Below, one piece after another: positions 1-9,494 of a DNA stretch of 21,398 bases. Source of the DNA: Haplomitrium mnioides. Lineage: Eukaryota; Marchantiophyta; Haplomitriopsida; Calobryales. Numbering within the stretch: the first letter of the stretch is position 1; each line of letters starts with the position of its first letter. The stretch lies in the NCBI GenBank assembly GCA_049999725.1, contig JBNGIS010011080.1, positions 1-21,398 on the forward strand, in the 5' to 3' direction. The translations under genes and the position numbers were made by a program. The notes beneath the pieces were generated by a model. That model did not search any database. It saw nothing but the letters and a program-made list of their open reading frames with translations, and was not told the DNA's origin.

Positions 1-429
1 TGATGAGGCTGAATAGTCTGAAACTTTGTGTCTGACACCACATTGTCCAGGCTGCACTCTATGCGTGCACAGTTGTGATATGTGTAGGTTTTTCCAAGAC
101 TATTGCAGCTTCCATTTAATTGTTGTTGTGGTTAGTTTTGCTCTCCACAACTTCATAACTAATATATTCAGTGACTTTAGCGGATGTTCTGCATCCAAGT
201 AGTCACCAGTGATGCGCTTCATGTGCTATGTTCAGGGTGCAGAAGGCCCCAATCACTAACATTTCAGCAGACCTCTCTGGGAGTTATGCTCTTGGATTTG
301 CTTCACAAGATCAAACTAAAGTGAAATGAATGATGTCGCAAGCTGATGCTTGAGAGTTGACAGATTTTGATTAGTTGGATTCTTGGTGGAGTGCTAGGCA
401 TCATCATGACTGAGTTTTCCCGTTACTTC
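1..429 (+). repeat. Left repeat family, copy A (cut by window edge and gap)
   Basis: This stretch aligns base for base with 3907-4337, differing by scattered substitutions and a 2-bp indel. It starts inside the unit, so the repeat continues left of the window, and it stops at the N gap. It carries the landmarks seen in the other copies: the gatgaggctgaatagtctga stretch at the left end, the taggtttttcc...gcagcttccat block near 85-115, and the gcatcatcatgactgag block near 398-415. No open frame of note is kept. It lies upstream of the first visible UFL1 exon on the same strand, so it is probably in a UFL1 intron (inference). I cannot name the family. Confidence 0.8.
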
Positions 430-529
430 NNNNNNNNNNNNNNNNNNNNNNNNNNNNNNNNNNNNNNNNNNNNNNNNNNNNNNNNNNNNNNNNNNNNNNN
501 NNNNNNNNNNNNNNNNNNNNNNNNNNNNN
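430..529. other. Assembly gap, exactly 100 N
   Basis: A run of exactly 100 N is the usual placeholder for a gap of unknown size. Copy A stops at the left side and copy B starts at the right side at positions that correspond to 4337 and 4533 in the intact double copy. The missing sequence is therefore expected to be about 195 bp of the same repeat rather than 100 bp. Reading frames drawn through it are meaningless. Confidence 0.95.
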
Positions 530-597
530 AGACTATTGCAGCTTCCATTTAATTGTTGTTGTGGTTAGTTTTGCTCTCCACAACTTCATAACTAATA
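530..597 (+). repeat. Left repeat family, copy B (partial second unit)
   Basis: This matches 97-164 of copy A and the end of the second unit at 4533-4600. The match ends at the 'cttcataactaatat' stretch, almost the same point at which the second unit ends near 4600, while copy A and the first unit of the 3871 locus read on past this point. The common stopping point suggests a real end of the repeat rather than random decay. Confidence 0.75.
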
Positions 598-824
598 TTC
601 TTCTGTGAGATTATTAAAATGTTATATCCAGTATGCTCAGGATTGAGATATGGATAAGAAGTAAAGACCATTATTCCAAAATCATAAGATATATCACAGA
701 GAGTAAAACTTAATCTAAATTTTAATGTACATTCAATTGCTTGTGAGTTTGATTTCAATGCATTTATGCTTAGCCTTCTGTATAGCTTCTTGAGACACTG
801 ATTGAATATGAAACTTTTGAGCAG

Positions 825-2596
825 GCAAAGAACACTCCTGGTCGGGTATTGTCAAGCAAAGCTGTGGAGATGGTGGATTCTTTGGAGGGAAAGGTCAGTT
901 TTAGAACAAATTAGAAACTCATTAACAAGAGGAATTTCCTTGCTGATTTGATGAAGACAAAGAAGGAGAAGAAAAGTTAATTTCTTTAAATGTAAATTCC
1001 ACTGTAACTTGTGTGATAGTATTGGTCCAAGGAAATATTGGAAATAATGTTGGTGATTCTGTTGTCAGGACTTTAATAATTCAATTAATCAATCCAAGTA
1101 CAAAGTTCCTTCGCACGTAGTTTTTATTCTTCTTTCAAACTTGGGTATGGATCGTACTGTATTACACCAATAGTCTGTGACAGCGAATACTGCATAAGGT
1201 GTTCAATGTTGTTTAGCTTAGAATAAGGTTCTTTCAGTTGTTGAAAACTAAAGTTTCTGTGTTGTCTTGTGTGAACAGAATATTAAGGCTTTTGAGTCTG
1301 CTTTTGAAGTTGCTGTTTTTGAGAGGTAAGAACTTTATGACTAACCTTTTCTATTCCTGCTCTGTTTTGAAATTCTCTGTGAGCAGTGCACTTATACATA
1401 TATATGGTTTTACTGCAGTGGTTTGCGATGCAAGAAACTGGACAAAAAGGCAGAGAGAGCACTTCTGCATTCTCATCGGAAGGTCATTAATTTATCATTT
1501 TGTTGAAGATTATTTACTCAAGGTTAGGGAAGGGAATGGTGTGAGACTTTCATAAGGCATATGCAATTTGCATGTGCTCTTTGGACGAGCCAAAACCAAT
1601 TCAGCAGGAGTTTGTGGTGTACCTGACCAAGGGTAGAAGCACTTTCCTTCTGGAAAATGATGTTACTGCTGACATGAGTGACTAGAAACAGCACATTGTG
1701 CTATCTGAGAGCCAAGGGCTGCCAAGGGCTGTCCATTCTGTCCTACTCTTTCATAAATTTGCATCACTGGCTGCACCCTGGTGCTGGTTGCATTCTCAGT
1801 TCTTGTGGACTTAGGCTGGTTTGGGACTTGATGGAATTGAAATCTATTCTATTACACCTAACATTTGAAGTGTATTATATATATAGTCTTTGTCAGCGCA
1901 AGTGGACGAAGAAACTGATCCAATTGGACTTCTGCCAAAGGTGGTGGCACTCCTATTCATACAGGCAAGATAATTGTTGAGATTTTGAGTAACATTGGAC
2001 TGTGAATTCTCATTTCGTTCTGGTTTTGACGATTCACTGTAATAGCTACCAAAATAAATTGTTGTTTGGTTGGCATCAGTTACATAGTCGAGCTCTGCAA
2101 GCACCAGGAAGGGCAATGGCATCAGCTGTCCAGCATCTAAAGGTGAAATGTCAGCTATTGTTGTTGATAGCTGCGTGTTTCTGTAGACATTTATGATTTG
2201 GTTTGTTTGCAAAATGCAATTTATTTTTCTTACTAGGACTATGAAACTTGTTTTTGTAACGTCAGAGTGGAATCGCGGAATCCTCATTTGGCATCTTGGT
2301 GGAGTACCATACATCTACAGTACAGTTCTTGGCAATGCAATCCACTGCAAGCAATGATGTATGTTTCAGGTCTTTGTGATTCTCAATTTTGCTGCAGCTT
2401 GAGCATGCTTCTAGGTAATATCATACTTGAAATACTACCGTTGACTTATATGAGCATCTATTTGCAGGAGAATTGTACTTCAGACAGACTAAGAACCAGA
2501 AGGGAGTCACTAGAGAAGCGCATGCCAGAGCTGAAATCCCTTGTGCTACCCATTGGTAGCTCAGGATCTTCTAGAGGAAATTCAGCCAAGCCATGA
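825..2596 (+). CDS. UFL1: UFL1, E3 UFM1-protein ligase 1, C-terminal 180 codons (7 exons, 5' part outside window)
   Basis: UFL1 transfers the ubiquitin-like modifier UFM1 from its E2 (UFC1) to target proteins and acts mainly at the ER and ribosome. Seven exons join in one open frame: 825-893, 1279-1325, 1419-1482, 1887-1964, 2080-2142, 2266-2358 and 2468-2596, with TGA at 2594-2596. Introns start GT and end AG, except the fourth (1965-2079), which starts GC. The joined frame contains the family signatures KKLDKKAERALLHSHRK (exons 2-3), DPIGLLPKVVALLFIQ (exon 4), RALQAPGRAMASA (exon 5) and ENCTSDRL (exon 7). These match the plant UFL1 C-terminus as I remember it. The 21-, 26- and 31-codon exons are all phase 0. 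Family members are about 800 residues, so roughly the last fifth is present. No break is seen. Upstream exons are not visible in 1-824. The first exon's acceptor (824) is the least certain boundary. Confidence 0.9.
1965..2079 (+). other. GC-AG intron in UFL1
   Basis: The fourth visible intron begins ACAG/GCAAGA and ends ATCAG. The exon to its left ends in LLFIQ and the one to its right starts LHSRALQ, which is the expected uninterrupted UFL1 order, so the donor cannot easily be moved. AG/GCAAG is the known consensus of the rare GC-AG class handled by the ordinary U2 spliceosome. Confidence 0.75.
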
Positions 2597-3548
2597 GTCC
2601 TGTACTTAAGCTCCATCTTGCATTCAACCGGAAAGCCCACTTGGGACATTGATCGCTCAACTGGTCTGTATCACTCCACCTGTCTTGGTCAATACATACG
2701 CATGAGGAATATTTTAGTCCTTTTCAGCATTACCGAGCTTTGAAATGTTGAATTTGCTGAAGCTTGGAAGCTGCATCTTGTGAGTGCAGGAGATTGAAGA
2801 GTATGCAAGGTGAAGGGATCAGCTATCTGTCTATGTTTTGTGACATTGAGGCAGCCAAATGTAGTGATGAGCTGTCACAGAAATGTTTGGCTGAAACAAA
2901 ACAGGGTAGGACTCATGACTGAGGTCTTGCTATTGGACTTGTAATATTTTTTTTTTCTGTAAATCAAGACTTCAGCATGTTGAGCATCAGCAGACATAAC
3001 GACAAACCTTTAACTGGCTTTGAAGATTGATGTCAGTGGATGATATCTTCTACTCAAATGATAAACTGCCCTACTTGTGCAGTCAGTGTAAGCAAGTTCA
3101 TACTTGAGCTAAAAACTATGGACATACTCGAAAGCCTCTGGTACCCAAGCCTTTGCATTTTTTTTGGAAAGTATTATTCTCAAAATTTGACCAGATCCAC
3201 TCAATGAATTCTCCAAACTTTTGTAGGACATGATCATTTTAAACATTTTCCTTGACATTGGTAACACCTTCTCTTTGCTAAAGCTCTTTCTTGTGATAAT
3301 GATGTGAAGGGTGAAGTATGGGAAGCAGGGGAGTAGGGTTGTTAACAAACTAATATTTGGTACAAGTGTGGAAGGCAAGGGAAGAGAGAATCTCAATTTC
3401 AAGGGTGACCTGGTGGATCTTCTTCACAAAAAGCTCTGCAGTTCTTGTTAGTGGACGTCCTTTCAAAAAAATGCTGCTGAGGATTAGCAACTTGGCTGAA
3501 GAAGGGTAAGGAGTTACTGCGCTATGCACGCCAATTCTTCCTATCAAA
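2597..3548 (+). other. UFL1 3' UTR and downstream flank, no other gene seen
   Basis: The first few hundred bases after the UFL1 stop are presumably its 3' UTR. No clear canonical polyadenylation signal could be singled out by eye. Two minus-strand open stretches (3109-3402 and 3350-3547) overlap here but have no recognisable domain, no homology that I know and no promoter context, so I do not call them genes. Confidence 0.5.
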
Positions 3549-3705
3549 CAGCAGGGAGGTGCAGCTTGTCACGTGAAACTTATTGGTGTGGAACTATGTG
3601 CCTTTATGTTCATTTTGTGATGTGTAGGTTTTTCCTAGACTGTGGCAGCTTCCATCTGGTTACCATCAAAATGTTAGTGTGGTTTTTTTTACTCTCCAAA
3701 TCTGC
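3549..3705 (+). repeat. Left repeat family, copy E (single, diverged)
   Basis: This is a diverged single copy of the part that is doubled at 3871-4604. It begins with cagcagggaggtgcagcttg, matching 3871 onward. It keeps the gatgtgtaggtttttcctag block followed by gcagcttccat, and ends in a degraded form of the ctctccacaacttcat stretch. It lacks the roughly 330-bp middle part found at the other loci. It therefore starts and stops at about the same places as the terminal parts of the larger copies. Confidence 0.65.
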
Positions 3706-3870
3706 ATGGCTATTCCATTCTTCCCATCATCTTCTACATCCTGACCAGGGGTTTGTTGGGTGTTGATTCTGTGGGTTTAGCCAAGGATGGTTGCCATTTC
3801 TGTCAAGAGGCAGATGTTTGTGTTGCTCAGGAATGGTGCCGTGCCCAGCTTTATTTCAAATATATGTAAT

Positions 3871-4604
3871 CAGCAGGAAGTTGTGGCAGCTTGTCACTGC
3901 GACACATGATGAGGCTGAATAGTCTGAAACTTTGTGTCTGACACCACATTGTGAAGGCTGCACTCATTGCTCACACAGTTGTGATATGTGTAGGTTTTTC
4001 CTAGACTATTGCAGCTTCCATTTAATTGTTTTTGTGGTTAGTTTTGCTCTCCACAACTTCATACCTAATATATTTAGTGACTTTTGCGGATGTCCTGCAT
4101 CCAAGTAGTCACCAATGATGCGCTTCATGTGCTATGTTCAGGGTGCAGAAGGCCCCAATCACTAACCTTTCAGCAGACCTCTCTGGGAGTTATGCTCTTG
4201 GATGTTTGCTTCACAAGATCAAACTAAAGTGAAATGAATGATGTCGCAAGCTGATGCTTGAGAGTTGACAGATTTTGATTAGTTGGATTCTTGGTGGAGT
4301 GCTAGGCATCATCATGACTGAGTTTTTCCGTTACTTCCGGAAAGTGGCAGAAACTCAGTACGACGATTGATCAGGACCTGCTGTCGGGAACTGACGAAAC
4401 CAGCAGGAAGTTATGGCAGCTTGTCATTGTGAGACATGATGAGGATGAATAGTCTGAAACTTTGTGTCTGACACCACATTGTGAAGGCTGCACTCTATCC
4501 GTGCACAGTTGTGATATGTGTAGGTTTTTCCTAGACTATTGCAGCTTCCATTTAATTGTTTTTGTGGTTAGTTTTGCTCTCCACAACTTTATAACTAGTA
4601 TATG
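3871..4604 (+). repeat. Left repeat family, copies C and D (530-bp period, terminal direct repeats of about 200 bp)
   Basis: The sequence from 3871 (cagcaggaagttgtggcagc) recurs from 4401 (cagcaggaagttatggcagc), a period of 530 bp. The first unit is complete. The second stops after about 200 bp, near 4604, giving two direct repeats of about 200 bp around a middle part of about 326 bp. The same layout is seen at 1-597. It superficially resembles a miniature LTR element (TRIM), but the repeats do not start with TG, no primer-binding site follows the first repeat and no purine tract precedes the second. A tandem duplication is an equally good explanation. The frame that is open in the distant copy at 18555-18745 is broken here by TGA at gcatcatcatga. 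Confidence 0.8.
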
Positions 4605-4897
4605 GATCCAGAAACCTCTAACTAATACTGCTCTGTTTGTCTTTTCCTCTCTCGTTATTCATCTTTCATATTAGAAGAATTTTGATGGGATTTGGATAAC
4701 CTAGGATGGCTCTCAGAAAATTTCTCCTGGGATAACCTGTTAATTGACATTAGTAGTTGAAACCTAGGTGTTAAACACAATACTACATTTTGGAAATTTG
4801 GTTTTTTTTTCTTATCCATGTTGGCTATCCTATTAGGAGAATGTTGTAATAAGTAATTTCAAATTTTTTTTAATGTTATGTATTTTTGAGAGAATGA

Positions 4898-5075
4898 ATT
4901 GATTAAAGTCCCAAACCTGCCTCAAGGTTAGAGGGACTGAGTACAAGAGGGATGACAAATAGGGACTTAGTACAAGAGGGACTGAGCGCATTGATTAAAG
5001 TCCCAGACCTTCTGCCCCCCAAGGCAAGAGGGGCAAGAGAGACAATAGGGACTTGGTACAAGAGGGACTTGAGTA
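4898..5075 (+). repeat. Cluster of imperfect short direct repeats
   Basis: The block attgattaaagtcccaaacct (4898-4918) recurs as attgattaaagtcccagacct at about 4990-5010. It is interleaved with three forms of agggact(t)(a/g)gtacaagaggga between about 4930 and 5075. The copies are imperfect. This looks like a decayed minisatellite; no coding or mobile-element features are seen with it. Confidence 0.65.
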
Positions 5076-5679
5076 CAACTCTTCAAGGTGTGAGCAAATT
5101 AGTAAACTAAAAGAAACCAAAAAAACAGAGAGGTGGGTGGAATTACCCACAAAACAATGTTCCTGGGTGGACAGGAGCTTAAAGCACAATTTTTTCAAGG
5201 AGGCAATTTTCCTAACATCGAATTGCCTTATTAAGAAAGCCCAGACCCTGTATGTGTTGATGATGTGAAAATCATATGGTGTTCATCTTCCTAGACCTAC
5301 AGTGCAATACATGTCTCTGCTAGTATCTTGTCATTAGCACACTTGGCTGTTTCACACTTGAGCTACTTGTGGTTTCAGACTCTGAGCTGGTGGGATAAGT
5401 AAGCTGTTCTGTGAGCATGTAGTGAAGGAGGATGCAGACGAGTTGGAGTAATATGTTGCTGGCTAGGAATGGTTGTATGCTTTGAGAGGGCACTTGAATG
5501 GGAACTGTGTACTGTTTGGAATGCTGCCTTACAAGACTGCCACATGACATTGAAGTAGTGGATGAAAGGTGGGTATTATGTTACTACCACATTTAAATAG
5601 AGCTCCAATAGGACATGAATTAGTGTGTTACCCTGTTAAGATTGGGAAGAGCCTCAATATTTAGGTCCCATGCAATCTA

Positions 5680-5900
5680 CTTATAGTTACAATAGTAGTT
5701 GGTAGTATACTTTGTGGTAGCTTGCTGAGGCCACTAACATGGCTATGTTGGGTATTTGGTTTGCAAGAGGCATGAAGGCATGGTTGGGTATTTGGCTTGT
5801 GATTTGACACAAATATTTGGATTGCAACTATTTACTTTGATAATAGCAGTTTGTAGTATCTTTTGATGCAGCTTGTCTAACCATTTCTTCGGGTATTTGA
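5680..5900 (+). repeat. Diverged duplicated segment with (g)ttgggtatttgg motif
   Basis: A stretch containing aatagtagttggtagtatac followed by gcttg (about 5690-5735) recurs in altered form at about 5843-5880. The motif ggttgggtatttgg occurs at 5782-5795, as a near copy at 5747-5760, and again with one change at 6575-6588. The relation is visible but weak; the origin is unknown. Confidence 0.45.
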
Positions 5901-5945
5901 GGACCTTGCACCCTAAAACTCATTGAAATTGGGAAAATGAGTCAG

Positions 5946-6010
5946 CATGGATGGAGGGGAAATGGGTTTTAATTTGTGTGGGAGACTAACATGGATGGAA
6001 GGGAAATGGG
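5946..6010 (+). repeat. Direct repeat, period 44 bp
   Basis: The 20-bp block catggatggaggggaaatgg at 5946 recurs with one change at 5990. The two copies are separated by unrelated sequence. This is a short local duplication with no feature attached. Confidence 0.6.
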
Positions 6011-7575
6011 CTGTGTGATCCGGGTTGGGGAGGGAGGGGAGATGCCAATCTTATCAACTGAAAGTCTGCCACTGGCTTTGGTTGGTGAACTCTTTCTTCT
6101 AGCATTGTTAGCTTGAACTTTCAATACAAAAATATAGATTTTCAATGATTGTTATTCTTTAGTATTATGTATGTTCTTAGACCATTGGTCTTCGCTGGCT
6201 TTGGTTTTGCATCTTTTACTATTTTGTTATGAACTAGCATCCAGATTCCTTTCACCTAGTTTTAACTTAGTACTAATCAGTTGTATGGAGTCAAAGTCAT
6301 GCATAATTTTTGATCAAGCAGTTATTTATTTATTTATTTTATCTCACATTGTTAAGTTTTGTACTTTCATATCCTTGTCACTTTAGGGTTATTGCATGAA
6401 ACGAATTTATATTTTTTTCTCACTTTTTAAAGTTTTTGTACTTAGGATCCTTTTGGCTGTAGGGTTACTTCAAATGAGTTGTATTTTTTCTATTCTATGG
6501 ATACTTTTTGGTTTTTATATGGAGAGAGTGCTTGCTTGGGACTACAAATGAATCTTATTCTATTGCATGGGTGAGGTTGGGTATTTAGTATGCAAAGTGG
6601 GTAGTTGACAAAGGCTGCAGGTAATTGATCTCAGTTGTAATTTATTGCATTAAATGCCACCACTTGGATTTTAAAGAAAAACTAAAAGGTGGAACAATTG
6701 GTTCTGGATCAAATGGCAATGAAATAATCACTCTACAAAGCTCCTTTCTCTCATAGATTAAAACACAATTAAGTCGTAAGTTCTTGTAGATTAAAAAACA
6801 ATCAAGTCAACAACTAAGTTAATTAAACTATCAATTTTTCAAATTAGAAAAAAGTTTAATGAGTGGATTAATTCAGCTAAAAAATACATCAATTGTTCAC
6901 TTCCAACAACTATTACAAAGTCTCAAATTCTAGAAAGAAGTTATTTTTATATCACCTTGAATTCCAATAAAGGTTCAAAATCACCAAAGAAAGTAAAGCA
7001 AAAACAAAAAATCAAATTGTAATCTAGAAAGATCTCTGCAAATTGCACAAATAGTAGAGCCTGTTGTTATTGTTGTGTTATTGCTACTCATTGCATTGAG
7101 TTAGTTCTTTAAAAAATCCTTTCACTTTATTTTCTCTGCAATTTTTGAAGTGGAAGTAATGATCAAAACACTCTAGCAAATGATTTTTAACACAAAACTT
7201 GCAATATAATTACTTGTTAAACAAGCTTTAAGAAAGTCTTTGAGAAGTGGAAGTAATTGGTTTAGTAGATTATTTATCAAAATGTTGTCATTGAACAACA
7301 TTTACACTAATGAAGAGACATTGGCATAGGTTCATTTTTTGTTAACCATATAAAATGATTTTCAACCAATGATTACTTCCAATTTCACTATCTAGAAAAA
7401 ATTGAACTACTTGAAGAGAAGCTGAAACTCTTCATTGGAAATGTGACCAAAGAATGGCTATTTTGACGGTTTTGGTTTGATTGATTAATAGATTTTTCCA
7501 TCGTAAAGCCTAATTCAAATATTTACTTAATGAAAACATTGTGTTATGCAAACAATATCAATCTAAAAAAAAAAA

Positions 7576-7595
7576 GTGTGATTGGTCAATCACAC
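7576..7595. other. Short perfect inverted repeat
   Basis: GTGTGATTG and CAATCACAC form perfect 9-bp arms around a 2-bp loop, just after a poly-A run. No terminator or RNA context supports a function in a plant nuclear genome. It may be the tip of a decayed miniature inverted-repeat element. Confidence 0.5.
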
Positions 7596-7876
7596 ATTAT
7601 AGATTTTTCCATAAATGACCGACCAAGAAAAAAAGTGCAAAAATTACCATCCAAAACACCAGAAAACAAAAAAGGTTAATTAGTCAATCACATTATAATT
7701 GTTCTCAAATTGGAGAAACATCAAAGATGTAGAAGTCAAATTTAAGACATGGTTTGAGACAAAGAATAGTAAGTGCACAAAAAATAATCAACTAATCACA
7801 ATAATATGATTTCATTAGAAAATTGAAGCTCAAGCAAAGTGCACTCATTGGAGGTCAAAATATGTTAGCAATCTCT

Positions 7877-7881
7877 TCAAC
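7877..7881 (+). repeat. Target-site duplication of E1, left (TCAAC)
   Basis: TCAAC lies directly before the first TG of the E1 5' LTR. The identical 5-mer follows the final CA of its 3' LTR at 12657-12661. A 5-bp duplication is what plant LTR-retrotransposon integrases make. Confidence 0.85.
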
Positions 7882-8260
7882 TGCAATAGTACAAACATGA
7901 TCTTACGTTATTTATATGAAAATAAAGAAGAGTAAAAGAAGTGGTAGGTGTCACTTTTAGGATTGAAATCATTTTTAGGTTAGTTTCCTTTGAATTTACT
8001 TTAAGTGAAGTGGTATATGATCACTTTTAGGGTTGAAATTGGAAGTGAGTTATAAGTGAAGTAAAGGGGATGACAACTTCTTCTCTTGTATGAATAGAAA
8101 GGCTTCATAGCCCCACTACTTATTCTGGAGTTCCTCTTGAATCACTTGGTTCTTTGGTTGCTTGGCTTTTGCTTGCCTTATTGACATTTGGTTGAAGAAC
8201 TCTATTAGAGTTCACTATAAGTTCTTACTCATTTGGATTTGGTCCTTGAGCTCTTTTATA
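7882..8260 (+). repeat. 5' LTR of E1
   Basis: This is 379 bp, beginning tgcaatagtac and ending ttttata, where the 3' LTR ends cttaca, so the terminal CA has mutated to TA. A weakened TATA box (tatgaata) is at 8089-8096; the 3' LTR has cataaata and the E2 LTRs tataaata at this place. One unit of the U3 motif ttttagggttgaaat begins near 8025. Confidence 0.9.
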
Positions 8261-8261
8261 T

Positions 8262-8273
8262 TTGTATCAGAGC
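8262..8273 (+). other. Primer-binding site of E1
   Basis: TTGTATCAGAGC differs at one base from TGGTATCAGAGC, the sequence complementary to the 3' end of plant initiator-methionine tRNA. It begins 2 bp after the 5' LTR, as expected. Confidence 0.85.
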
Positions 8274-8301
8274 TACGGCTCTTTTTTTTGTGGTGAGTTA
8301 C

Positions 8302-8955
8302 ATGAAGAATCAAGAGGTGGTTGTTCAAGCGATGGAACAACGACTTGAACATCTTACACGACTTTTGGAAGTAGAAATGACAGAAAGACCAACTTTTCAA
8401 CAAGAACAAAGTTATATGCGATTTTTGATTCCAAAAGCATATGATGCGAAGATGGTTTGTTGTGCATCTAAGAAATTTATACTTTATTGTTGGGAATATT
8501 TTGAAGCTACAAACATTAGAAAATATGGTCGACGAATTCTATTTGTGACAAAGACTTGGTGGAGATATCAAATAGAATAAGCACAATGTGGATTTGTTGC
8601 TTATATTGTTTCTTGGTGTGAATTCAAAGAAGCGATGATTTCAAGATTTAGGGTTGTAAATGCTTCAAAAGTAGCAAGAGATTGATTGGCCGAATCAAAT
8701 CAACTTGGTATAAGGAGAAGCTATGTTACACATTTTCAAGATATAATTATTCAAATTTTTGATATAAGAGAAGAAGAAGCATTAGAGCGCTTTGTTTGGA
8801 GACTGGAGCCTTGTACAAGAATGGAAGTTACAATGAGAGAGCCCACTCAATTAGAAGAAGCAATACGCTTGACGGAGCGACATGACTTATTACTTACTAC
8901 TACAGAAGCTAGGTCGTATTCTCAACATTCAAACGACGTACTCAGAACTTCATAG
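8302..8955 (+). pseudogene. gag remnant of E1
   Basis: Gag forms the virus-like particle of the element. The likely original start is the ATG at 8302, about 30 bp after the primer-binding site. One frame runs to the TAG at 8953-8955 but is interrupted by TAA at 8578-8580 and TGA at 8683-8685. The second corresponds to an intact CGA (Arg) in E2. Visible traits of a retrotransposon gag domain are the W.....F......F segments and the ALERFVWRLEP stretch near codon 165. No CCHC zinc knuckle could be seen after it. About 218 codons are present, shorter than many plant gypsy gags, so part of the C-terminal end is probably lost or unreadable. Confidence 0.75.
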
Positions 8956-9038
8956 GCTCTAATAGAATTAAAATTTTGATAAGAATTCAAAGTATCTTAT
9001 TCCATTCTAACGGTATGATTGAGAAACACTCTTATAGA

Positions 9039-9330
9039 ATGTTGGTGGATAGCTAGAGTTCTAAAAATTTTATGTAACTACATTTTTCTAGGATAATCAA
9101 AGCAAAATTTAGGCCTCTCAAGAGAAGTTTTGTGACTATAGCCGATTGCCAAAAGCATGATGTGTTTCACTCTCAAAAGCAATTCCTTCTAAGGATTGGA
9201 AAAGACTATGTAGAATCTATCCACTTTTTTATTGCACTTGTATAATATACCATCATTTAAGGGTTGCCTTAGCTTGAAGATCGATCCACTCATTTTGATT
9301 AGACAAAACAATAAATTCAAGTTACCTTGC
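9039..9330 (+). pseudogene. Aspartic protease remnant of E1
   Basis: The reading MLVDS*SS.NF at 9039 corresponds to the retrotransposon aspartic protease active-site region (usually D-S-G or D-T-G followed by S..NF). The better-preserved E2 copy reads LVDSESSENFMSLRF at the same place. A further block matching the YDIILG.LWLE stretch of E2 can be followed at about 9245-9290 with substitutions and a frameshift. Several stops make it non-functional. Confidence 0.65.
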
Positions 9331-9494
9331 AAAGTAAGACATTTCTTTTGATGTGCTTGATACTGTTGATGAAGAAATCAAAATCAATTCATCGTATTAA
9401 TTCAGCAGAGAAAGAGTTGCATGTCTTTGTTGTTTGGATTAAGCCCATCATGAATTTGAATAAGAATGGAGGAAAAAGTACGTCTACCTCAATG

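Larger units (their letters stand above)
5076..7876. other. Intergenic stretch without a recognisable gene
   Basis: No reading frame here has a recognisable domain or convincing exon structure. The left part (to about 6100) contains several short direct repeats. The right part is strongly AT-rich with homopolymer runs and a (TTTA) run near 6322-6341. The last 400 bp before the gypsy element hold an inverted repeat at 7576-7595 and variants of its 'tcaatcaca' arm at about 7684-7692. No coding or RNA feature could be supported. Confidence 0.6.

Noticed and set aside
367-552. Open frame spanning the N gap
   Set aside because: Most of it is unknown bases, and both sides are repeat sequence with stops in related copies.
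1844-2314. 156-codon minus-strand frame
   Set aside because: It lies antisense across UFL1 exons 4-6 and their introns, which explain its length. It has no recognisable domain.
3109-3547. Two overlapping minus-strand frames downstream of UFL1
   Set aside because: The frames differ from each other, no domain or exon border pattern is seen, and the composition is that of the flank. A decayed gene fragment cannot be excluded.
3871-4604. Miniature LTR retrotransposon (TRIM)
   Set aside because: The layout fits, but the terminal repeats do not begin TG or end CA, no primer-binding site follows the first and no purine tract precedes the second. Kept as an unnamed repeat.
6171-6386. Hydrophobic 71-codon frame
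   Set aside because: Its hydrophobicity comes from T-rich sequence. It has no supporting context or homologue known to me.
7576-7595. Bacterial-type terminator hairpin
   Set aside because: The arms are perfect, but the A-run is on the wrong side for + strand use and the setting is plant intergenic DNA.
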